A DNA stretch of 49,357 bases, taken from NCBI GenBank assembly GCA_013416795.1, contig RQSC01000029.1:140087-189443 (forward strand), in the 5' to 3' direction. The DNA is from Prasinococcaceae sp. CCMP 1430. Its lineage: Eukaryota; Prasinodermophyta; Palmophyllophyceae; Prasinococcales; Prasinococcaceae. The translations under genes were made by a program, and so were the position numbers. The notes below the pieces were generated by a model. That model searched no databases. It worked only from the letters and a program-made list of their open reading frames with translations, and was not told the origin of the DNA. The first letter of the stretch is position 1. The number at the start of each line of letters is the position of its first letter. This document shows, piece after piece, positions 23,653 to 31,897 of this stretch.

Positions 23653-25691
23653 ATGAAAATCCGCGCTGCCAGAGCGCGCTCTCTCCGAGCGCGCCGCAGG
23701 TGCAGCGCATGCTGCGGCGCGCCAGCGGCGCGCCGCGCGGGCGCGCCGCGCAGCCTGCGCGCGCCGCGCGGGCGCGCCGCGCAGCCCTGCGCGCGCATGG
23801 TGGCCCGCGCAGCGCGCATACGCCCCCCGGCGCCAGGCTACGTGGAGGTCAGTACCAATGCGGTCAGAACAGACGGCTCGGACGCGAGCTCGGCCATCGC
23901 GCTGAGCCTCACGCACGCCGGCCACCAGCGGAATTGGGTGCGGCCAGCGGACGAGGACCTCCGGACCACAGTCTCGCGAATTGCTCGTAACATCAGCAAG
24001 GAAGCCTTGCTGGCGCTTCCTAAGAAGGAGCGCAAGAGGGCGTCCCTGCCCGAAGGTGCGCGGGCCTCCGCGCGTGACGCCTGCATGCCGCCCCTTCCGC
24101 ATCGCATCGCACACTCTGAGCTGACCACCGTCGTCGCGACCGTTCGTCTCCATCTGGACTCCACGGCCCGCCAGTCGCTGTACGTCTTCTAGACAGCAGC
24201 GGCGAGCCCGTGGACGCGTCTCTGCCGAACAGCGCTGCGTGGCGCGACGCTGCAACGCTGTGCATCGACGACACAATCTATGCAGTGGCCGTTGACAGGC
24301 CCGACGTTGAGGAGATACGGGTCCTCTCCAGGGCGCTGCCAGGCGCACCGCTCACTGCAGCGCCCGCATTTCTGCGTGGATGTGTGGAGGATGAGATTGC
24401 ATTCGAGTGGTTTGCTGGGGAGCCCGAAGGTGTCCGTAAGGGGCGCTTGCTCGCGACGGGAGTCACGTACACGCCGCAGTCACAGGAGGAGGGCCAGTCT
24501 TTGACCCTCCTGTGCTCCCCCCCAGGCGGGGGTGTTCCTGCGCGGGCGTCCGTAGGAATCATCGCTGGTGCGCCCGCATTTGACGAGATCACGCACGCGA
24601 GGCAGCGCGCGAGCAACTTCAGCGGAGAGACGCCGCCGCTGCATGGTGCCATCCGCTTCCTGTCCTACAACCTTTTGAGCTCGGCCTATGTGGGCGAGTT
24701 CAGCTCGCTCTATCCGTACGCCACGCAGTGGGCGCTCGACACCGAGCGGCGAGTGCAGCTTGCCATGGACGAGGTGATACGCTGGAGGCCCAGCGTGGCA
24801 TGCCTCCAGGAAGTGGATGACGAGCTGTTTGCGAACGCCTGGATGCCAACGATGCGCGCCAACGGCTTCGATGGTGCGTTCTGTCCGAAAGGCGAGGGGA
24901 GCATCGAGGGGAGCGCCATGTTCTGGGACTCGCAGCGATTTGAGCGTGTCGCATCGCGGGAGGTAAGCCTTGCGGAGGCTGCAAGGAGAGCCGTCGCCGC
25001 CGCCGCCTCGCAGACAGGCGCCGTGGCTCCTCGCGGCGAATGCGGTAGTGCAGCAGCCGGTGATGGCATCGGAGAGTATCTGTACCGCATGCAGCGCGAG
25101 TGTGACTCCGCCGTGTTGTCGACACTGCTGCGCGTCGCCCAGACTGTGCAACTCTGCGTGCTGCAGGAGCGTGAGATGCCCGAACGACGCATTCTCGTGC
25201 TCAACACGCACTTGTACTTCAAGAAGTTTGCGTTGCGCGAGCGCACCGCACAGGCCGCGCTCATGCTCGGCCTGGGTCGCGACTTCCGACGAGAGTTGGC
25301 TGAGCTTCACGACTGGAACGAGGAACCGCCAATGGTGGTGTGCGGGGACCTCAACGCTGAGCCGCAGGATCTTCCTATAAGGTACCTGCTCGAGGGTGTC
25401 GAAGAGACCGACTCTGAGTGGCGAATCGATTCTAGTGGCGATGAGGCGCCGGCAGGGCAGGGCGCAACGCTCAGTGCGGCACCTGCGCTCGAGTGCGCGA
25501 CCGGAGTTCCCTCCTGGACAAATCGCGTGGACAAGTTCGAAGGCACGCTCGACTGGGTGCTCGTCGAGCGCGGGCGGCTTGTGCCGATGCGGCACGCCCC
25601 GCCCGTCGCAGACTCTGTGGGCTTCTTGCCGTCGGAGGAGTTTCCGTCGGACCATATCGCCGTGTGCTGCGACGTGCAGTACACGCCATGA
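23653..25691 (+). CDS. PDE12: PDE12-like 2',5'-phosphodiesterase (EEP family), two exons
   Basis: Exons are 23653-24055 and 24175-25691 (intron 119 bp, phase 1). The joint creates LPEVAVRLLDSSGEP, matching the beta-strand at the same place in PDE12. PDE12 degrades 2',5'-oligoadenylates and trims poly(A) from mitochondrial RNAs. The C-terminal half is an endonuclease/exonuclease/phosphatase domain of the CCR4 type. Its catalytic motifs are SYNLLS, CLQEVD, LNTHLYF, CGDLNAEP, GTLDWVLV and FPSDHIAV. YPYATQWALDTERR is typical of PDE12 rather than CCR4. The N-terminal conserved stretch HQRNWVRPADEDL also fits. The length is 639 residues from ATG 23653, or 591 from ATG 23797 (human PDE12: 609). The longer form begins with a long arginine-rich, acid-free stretch that could be a mitochondrial targeting peptide. 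That start is uncertain. Confidence 0.87.
23728..23790. repeat. Tandem duplication of a 31-bp GC-only unit
   Basis: A unit of 31 bases at 23728-23758 is repeated directly at 23759-23790, with one extra C in the second copy. It lies in the possible N-terminal targeting segment of the PDE12-like gene, just before ATG 23797. The length difference between copies (31 and 32) weakens the case that the whole segment is coding. Confidence 0.7.
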
Positions 25692-25872
25692 GCGCATTGA
25701 ACACCGTCGGAGCAGCGTGGTGACGCGCCCTGGAAATGTCGTAAACTATGTCAATATCATGTACAACACGCCCGCAGCGGCTCGGTCCCGAGCGGCGAGC
25801 GCAGCGTGGGCCATCTGCGCACAGCGCCGAGCCAGAGCGAAGGCCAAGCGACGCTACACGCGCGTTTCACGC

Positions 25873-26607
25873 TCATGCCATCATGGTCTTGAACTCCTCG
25901 AAGTCAATAAGCCCCGAGCCGTCCTTGTCCGTCTCCTTGATGAGCTGCTCGATGTCGATGGTGAGGCCGAATTCAAGGATGGTGTTGCGCAGCTTAGTTG
26001 TCGAGATCTCGCCTGTCTTATCAGCGTTGCCGCCTAGGGCCACGAATGCCTCGATGGTATCACTCTCGTCACCGCGCGCAGCCTCCTTAGCCTGCGTGAC
26101 AAGGAACGCGCGCGGATGCCCAGCAGCAGGAAGGATGCGTCGCACGAGCGCGTGGGGTGGAAGTGGGGGGGTCACAAGCACGTGAGACAGGGGAAGACTT
26201 GAGTCAGGGATGTCCGCACGCACATTTCCACCCGCTAGCACGCGCAAGGAGCAGCGCGCTTTGCACGCGTCGTGCGAATGCGCGTGCATGGCCTGCTCGC
26301 ACGCCCGGGAGAAGCACCTGCGCACGTGCGCTCGCTCATCCGCGCTGCTTCTTGTGTGCCTACGCCCATGCCTGGCGCATACCTTCTGGCTCTCAATCAC
26401 TCGCAGGAACTCGGAAAACTCGATCTCACCGCTGTTGTCGTCGTCGACCTCCGAGATCATGAGGAAGATCTCCTCCTCGGTGGGGTTCTGACCGAGCGCC
26501 TGCAGCGTGGCCTTGAGCTCGGTTGCATCGATGGTGCCGCTGCCGTCCTTGTCGAAGCGGCTGAACGCCTCACGGCAGCCGTCGATCTCCTCCTGCGACA
26601 GGCCCAT
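25873..26607 (-). CDS. Calmodulin-like EF-hand protein, two exons
   Basis: Exons are 26607-26383 and 26091-25873, joined across a 291-bp phase-0 intron (GTATGC...GCAG), giving 147 residues, the size of calmodulin. EF-hand 1 (loop 19-30, [12 protein letters not shown]), EF-hand 2 (55-66, [12 protein letters not shown]) and EF-hand 4 (130-141, [12 protein letters not shown]) have the acidic ligands and the glutamate at position 12. EF-hand 3 (97-108) has Asn at position 1 and Lys at position 12, so it probably does not bind calcium. The sequence differs from true calmodulin, which is nearly invariant. The second half ([28 protein letters not shown]) resembles the calcium-binding outer-arm dynein light chains of the LC4 type and related caltractin-like proteins. 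This assignment is a judgement from memory of the family. Its head-to-head position with CFAP58 supports a ciliary role. Confidence 0.85.
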   Translation of the reverse strand: MGLSQEEIDGCREAFSRFDKDGSGTIDATELKATLQALGQNPTEEEIFLMISEVDDDNSGEIEFSEFLRVIESQKVCARHGRRHTRSSADERAHVRRCFSRACEQAMHAHSHDACKARCSLRVLAGGNVRADIPDSSLPLSHVLVTPPLPPHALVRRILPAAGHPRAFLVTQAKEAARGDESDTIEAFVALGGNADKTGEISTTKLRNTILEFGLTIDIEQLIKETDKDGSGLIDFEEFKTMMA

Positions 26608-27413
26608 GGTCGCGAGCGCGTGGGCGCGCGCGCAGTCCCGGAGGGCGCACGCCGCGCAGAGAATGGCGCTCTCCGATGGTTGTTGCGCGCCGCCGCCGCG
26701 GAGGGCCGCTGCGTGCGAGGCGCGGGGACGCGTGCGACGATGCGCCGCCCGCCGCGAAGGAGCGGCCTCCCCCATATGCAAACGCATGTGCAGTCATGCA
26801 TTGCACGTGCGTTGCCCCCGCGCCGCGGGCACGCCGGGCGCCGGACAGAGGTGCGGATCCCGCCGCTAGGTGGCCCTCCTGCCCCGTGAGCGCGCGCCGC
26901 GCAGACAAACCTGGTCGCTGACCTGGTCCGGCGCGCCGGTCGCCGCCCCGGGACGCCTCACCCCTCCGCACACGCCTCGGCAGTCCGCACCCGCCGCGCC
27001 GCGCGCCCCCCCCCCCGGGGGAACCGAGCCAACCTCTGCTGTCTCCACCATCAAAACGCATTCACGCGCGCGCGCGCCCAAAGCGGCTACGCGAGGGCGC
27101 ACGCGCACAGGAGTAGCGTCCCCACCCGCCAACGCCACTGCTTCCACACACCTGGGTAATTAGAGCAAAGGAGGGAGGTCCACCAGTACATCCACGAGAT
27201 GAGACCGGGATTCTCAGATTACCCCGGAGTGCCGGCGAGGGCTCGGGCGACTCCGGGGCGAGCGCCGCTCCAACAACGGCTCGTTCCCCGGCCGCGTTCC
27301 CGGGCCCCGCGTGGGTGCGCGGGCACGCACGCAGCGCCAGCGCCGGGCACTGCGCGCTCGCGCCGCGCCCGCAGGCGCCGCGCGAGCGCGCGCGAGCAGG
27401 GAAGGGGGGGGAG
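26608..27413. promoter_or_regulatory. Head-to-head promoter region EF-hand/CFAP58
   Basis: These 806 bp separate the two start codons. The region is GC-rich and has a C run near 27005-27017. I found no convincing open frame, TATA box or RFX X-box. Co-regulation of the two genes is inferred from the layout. Confidence 0.5.
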
Positions 27414-30400
27414 ATGGCTGACGCCAAGCCCGAGAAAGGCGACGGGGAGGAGGAGGCGTTGCAGGTGCGCATGCGCGCATGCACGCGCGGCGCCGGCGCG
27501 GCGCGGCGCAGCAGTTTTCTGTTGGCAGTGGCGAGAGGGGGGGGACATACGCTGACGCGCGACGCGCGCGTCCCCTGCAGGCCAAGGCTTTCGAGGCGCT
27601 CGAGCGGGACTTCCAGGAGGTGCGTGAGCTCGCTAGAATGGGCGAGGGGCTGCCGCGCCGCCCACGCGCGACGAGTGCCAGTACGGCCGACCCCGGCTGC
27701 TGTGACCGATGCCACCGCTTTTTTTTTTTCACCGGGTGGAGCCCGCGCGCGCGGCAAGCGCGCGCGAGCCCCTCCGGCGCGGGCGGTGCAGGCGGATGGC
27801 GACCGCCCCCTCGTGCACCGAGTCGACGCTGTGCAGGATGTCAAGCCCCTTGGTGGCGGTGGGAAGCGCGAGACCCTTACGAGCTGCGGGAGCTGGGGTG
27901 GGGAATGAGGAGAGCGTCCCGCGTGCGCGCGTGTACGCTCTCCCGTTCGGTCGGCAAAAAGAAAAAAATGCGGAACGTGTGTGAAGTGTCTGCGTTGAGC
28001 AACGCGCGCGTGTGCCGCAGCTGCGCAGCGTGGCCCATGCCCGGAGACTGACACCGGCACAATTCCTCTGGGTCGCTGTCGCCACTCGCTTGGCTTCGTG
28101 GGCATACCGTGCAGGTGCTGCGCGAGCTTGTCGGCGACAAGTCGCTTGAGAAGTTCCGCGTGGAGTACGAGAAGCTCCACCGGACGCTGAAGAAGTCGCA
28201 TGAGTCTGAGAAGCGCCTTATCAAGAAATGCCGCGAGCTCAACAATGAGATCGTTGCCAATGCTGCCAAAGTCCAGACCGCGCTCAAGCTGAGCGAGGAG
28301 GATCAGTCCATCATCGCTGCGCTCAAGAAGGAGATCGAGAAGGCGTGGAAGATGGTGGACGCCTCGCACGAGAAGGAGGCTAAGGCCAAGGAGAACATCC
28401 AGGAGCTAAAACTGGAGATTGCAAACCTGTCACGCCTTGTCGAGCAAGGCACAAGCGTGGGCGGGGGACAGGAGAGCGCGCTCATGGATGACCTGATGCG
28501 CCAGAAGGACGAGCTCGTGGCCGAGCGCGACGGGCAAGTGCAGCAGATCGTCGCGCTGCGCAACGAGGTGATGGAGAGCGGCGAGAAGCTCCGCGCGGCC
28601 GAGGCCGCGCGCCACGCGCTCGAGACCGACATCGCCGCGCTCACAGAAAAGGTCAATGGCAAGAAGGCCGAGGGCGAGCGCGAGATGCGTCATAAGGAGC
28701 GCCTCGAGCGTGAGATGCGCGACCTGAAGCGCCAGCTCGACGAGCGCGCCGTCGAGGTCAAGGCAAAGCAGACCACGGTACAGGCCGCGCAGGAGCAGGT
28801 GAAGCGCTTGGAGAAGCAGCTCCACGACCAGCACGGCGCCACGGAGCGCGCGCAGCGCGAGAGCGACGGGCTCACACAGAAGGTGCAGAAGCTGCACGCC
28901 GACCTCGATGAGCAGACCCAACACAACACGCAGCTGCTCACAGAAAACTCACAGCGCAAGGCGGAGCTCAAGTCGAAGGAGGATGAGCTCGCCACGGTGC
29001 GCGGGGAGATTGCTCGCGTGAACAAGATCCGCGACAACGCGCTCGCCAAGGTCAAGCAGGTGGAGCGCCAGCGCACCGAGGTGGAGCGCCAGGCCGAGGA
29101 ATATCGAGGCGAGATCGCGCAGCTTGAGCGCGAGATCGACGCGGGCCGCAGGGCAGTGGATACTGAGCGCAAGAAGCAGGATGAGCTTATGCGCGAGCGC
29201 GACATTCTCAACAAGCTCAAGACGAGCGCTGAGAACGCCACCAGCCGCCAGATGGACCTCGTGAAGGTCAACGAGAACACTCGCAAGAATCTCGAGCAGG
29301 AAATCTCCGGCTACAAGGCCGAGGCGCAGCGCCAGGGCCAGACCATCAACAGCCTCGAGCGCGAGCGCGAGAAGTACGGCGCGGAGGCCTCGAATGCGTC
29401 CGCTAAGTACCTGCAGGCGCTTGAGGAGGTCAAGATGCGCGAAATGACGATCATCGACCTCCAGAAGAAGATCGTGGAGGGCGAATCCAAGCTCAGGCAG
29501 CAGCAGAACCTATACGAGGCCGCGCGCTCGGACCGCAACCTGTACTCGAAGAATCTCATCGAGGCGCAAGACGAGATACAGGAGATGAAGCGCAAGTTCA
29601 AGATGATGTCGCACCAAATCGAGCAGCTCAAGGAGGAGATCGGCTCAAAGGACCTCGCGCTGGTGAAGGAGCATTTTGACCACGTCCGAGTGGAGAAGGA
29701 GAAGGAGAGCTTGCGCTTCGAGCTTCAGAAGGCGCGCGAGCAAATCAAGGAGGCCGAGAGTGCGATCTCCGCTCAGTCGAAAGAGATCGAGAAACTCAAC
29801 CAGATCATCTCAGAGGCCGACCAGGAGCGCTTGCGCCAGACCAAGGAGTACGACATCGTCATCAACGAGCGTGACATTCTCGGCACGCAGCTCATACGCC
29901 GCAACGACGAGCTCGCTCTGCTCTACGAGAAGATCAAGATACAGGCGAGCACGCTCTCCAAGGGCCAGATTCAATATCGCGACCGGCTCAACGAGATCCG
30001 GGTGCTCAAAATCAAGCTGAGCGACGTCAAGCGCGAGCTCCTGGTCGTGAAGAACAGTGTGGCGGCGGTGGACGTGCTCAAGCGCGAGGTGCACCACCTG
30101 GGGCGCGAGCTGCTGCAGGAGCGCACCAAGGTGAAGGCGCTGTCGGAGGAGCTCGAGAACCCGCTCAACGTGCACAGGTGGCGGAAACTCGAGGGGTCCG
30201 ACCCAGGACTCTACGACATGATCCTCAAGATCCAGACGCTGCAGAAAAGGCTCATCGCAAAGACGGAGGAGGTGGTCGAAAGGGATCTCGCCATCCAGGA
30301 AAAGGAGAGGCTGTACGTGGAGCTCAAGAGCATCCTCGCACGGCAGCCGGGCCCCGAGGTGGCGGAGCAGCTGACCATCTACCAGGCGAGCCTGCGCGAG

Positions 30401-30649
30401 AAGACCCGCAGCATGAAGTCCATGGCGTCTGAACTCAACATGTACTCCGCGCAGTGCGCGGAGTACAAGTACGAGATCGAGAGGTTAAACAGAGAGCTCG
30501 CAGCGCTCAAGGCTAAGTGGTACGAGTCGAAGAGGAGGGAGCAGCAGGCCGAGCACAAGGCCACGGCCAAGTCGACATCCGTCAAGACGCAGCCCCTCGG
30601 CGCGAGCCAGGCCAGGTTCACGGGTGGCGGCTTCTCGTTGAACGACTAG
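27414..30649 (+). CDS. CFAP58: CFAP58 (CCDC147) axonemal coiled-coil protein, three exons
   Basis: Exons are 27414-27464, 27581-27619 and 28115-30649. Both introns (116 and 495 bp) are phase 0 with GTGCG donors and CAG acceptors. The spliced protein has 874 residues, almost exactly the length of human CFAP58 (872). CFAP58 is a conserved ciliary/flagellar protein required for assembly of motile axonemes and sperm tails. Conserved stretches include FEALERDFQE (split across exon 2), GDKSLEKFRVEYEKLH, KKCRELNNEIV, LKKEIEKAWKMVD and LKLEIANLSRLVEQG. The whole of exon 3 is heptad-rich coiled coil with abundant Glu, Lys, Arg and Gln. Exons 1 and 2 encode only 17 and 13 residues. The assignment is firm and shows that the organism builds motile flagella. 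Confidence 0.95.
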
Positions 30650-30686
30650 AGCCCCCAAAAGCAAACACTGCGACGCGGAACACAAT

Positions 30687-30691
30687 TGTAA
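30687..30691 (+). terminator. Putative TGTAA poly(A) signal of CFAP58
   Basis: TGTAA lies 38 bases past the CFAP58 stop codon, inside the palindromic stretch ACAATTGT. Its role is inferred from recurrence of the motif after other genes here. Confidence 0.45.
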
Positions 30692-30876
30692 CTACTTGTC
30701 ATTAATGCGGTGGCGATTGCGCCCATGAGCAGTGGGCCAGCATTCTTGAGCGCGTTTGGTGGCCTCGCGCGTCGGCAGGCGTGAGCCACTGAGCACGCGC
30801 TGCTGACTCCAGCCCTTGCGAACATCCGCAGCCGATTGCGTGCATGCGCGCTGCGCGCGCAGCCGGGCGCGCAGCC

Positions 30877-31083
30877 TCACGCGCGCCCGCTGGCGCGCAT
30901 GCACTCGGCGACGCAGCGTGAGGAGCATTCCTCGTTCCACTTGGGCACTTGGTGGCTGTTGTTGCACACAGCCATTGCACACGCCTCTGTGCACGCGTCG
31001 ACGTCGCTCACGCCGCACACGGTGACGCATGCGCCCGGCGTCGGGTCCTTGGCCAGCCCGCCGAGCTATTCGGCGAGGGGGGG

Positions 31084-31130
<47 letters not shown>

Positions 31131-31671
31131 TGCGTCAGCTCTCGTTGCGGTCGAAGCGAGCGCGTCGCAGGGCGCTGCATCCGCGCGTGTATCCAATCGC
31201 CCAAATCGCCGACCTAGGTTGGAGCCGCGTGAACTCCGCACAAGCCCGCGATGCCCCGCGCCATCGCCAGCCTCGCACCTTGTTCAGTAGCTTGTTGGAC
31301 GCGCACACGCGCTCGCACACGAACTCGCCCTCCCCCGCCGCCACGCGGCGCGCCTTGACGTCCCCGCCGCTGCCGCCGCCGCCGCGCCGGAAGACGGTGG
31401 CGCCGCCCACGACGGCCGCGGGCGCGCTCTGCCCACCGCGCGGCGCCCCGGGGAGGGGGGGGGGGGGGAGGAGGGGGGTCGTCTCGCCGCCGCCGCGCCC
31501 CTCGCGCCGCGCCGCCGCGATACCACGCACGCGACAGTTTTCTTTTTTCTTTTTTGTTGTTTTTGTTTTCGTTTTCGCGGTTCGCGGCGCGCAACCGCGA
31601 AACCCTCGCTCGCGGCGTGCGCCGCGGCGGGCAACCGTTTGTTTTCCTCTATGTATCCCCGGGGCTTTCAT
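30877..31671 (-). CDS. Small CX3C-rich protein, two exons, 5' end uncertain
   Basis: I do not recognise this family. The last exon (31065-30877) encodes 62 residues and a TGA stop. The preceding exon ends at 31279 with ...FVCERVCASNKLLNK, followed by a GTGCGA donor. The acceptor AATAG at 31066 follows a 42-base C tract that serves as a polypyrimidine tract. Both borders are phase 0. The joined C-terminal 80 or so residues carry ten cysteines in five CX3C units: CERVC, CVTVC, CTEAC, CSSRC and CVAEC, the last two sharing a cysteine. The regular spacing, ordinary amino-acid mix and tryptophan/histidine content (HQVPKWNEE) look like a real folded domain, unlike the other frames here. Upstream coding is uncertain: ATG 31671 is the nearest in-frame ATG, but the intervening sequence is basic and low-complexity, so another intron is possible. 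Such an N-terminus could be an organelle-targeting peptide. Confidence 0.55.
31087..31128. repeat. Homopolymer G tract (42 bases) inside an intron
   Basis: There are 42 G on the plus strand. On the minus strand this is a C run ending about 20 bases before the proposed 3' splice site of the CX3C-rich gene, where a polypyrimidine tract is expected. Confidence 0.9.
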
Positions 31672-31897
31672 CGGTCCGGGATGGTGATTGGTTGGCGACG
31701 ACGGGCTGGCTGGCTGGCTTCTGGACCCCGTTGTTGATGGACGGGCCGCGCGCGGGCGGGCGGAGGACCCGGATGTCTGGGCGCTACCTTGCCCGGCTGG
31801 GGACCCGCTGCCCTCCGGCCCAGCCGCCGGCGGGCCGCGCGCGCATGGGGGGGCGTCTGCGCGGGGAGCTCCGGCGAGGCGCGGCGCGGCGCGCGCC
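31672..31897. promoter_or_regulatory. Upstream region of eIF2B epsilon with one inverted CCAAT box
   Basis: This interval lies between the eIF2B epsilon start and the tentative start of the CX3C-rich gene on the other strand. It contains GATTGG at 31686-31691, an inverted CCAAT box, about 210 bp before the eIF2B epsilon ATG. Function is inferred only. Confidence 0.35.

Noticed and set aside
24056-24192. TAG acceptor at 24190-24192 for the PDE12-like intron
   Set aside because: It is phase-compatible but would remove the conserved beta-strand VAVRLLDSSG. The CAG at 24172-24174 keeps it.
26866-27147. Small minus-strand frame of 93 codons between EF-hand and CFAP58 genes
   Set aside because: The composition is Arg/Ala/Gly-rich, typical of random GC-rich sequence, with no motif or supporting splice site.
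31688-31897. Upstream in-frame extension of eIF2B epsilon
   Set aside because: It has no ATG and is Gly/Pro/Arg-rich. Homology begins after ATG 31898.
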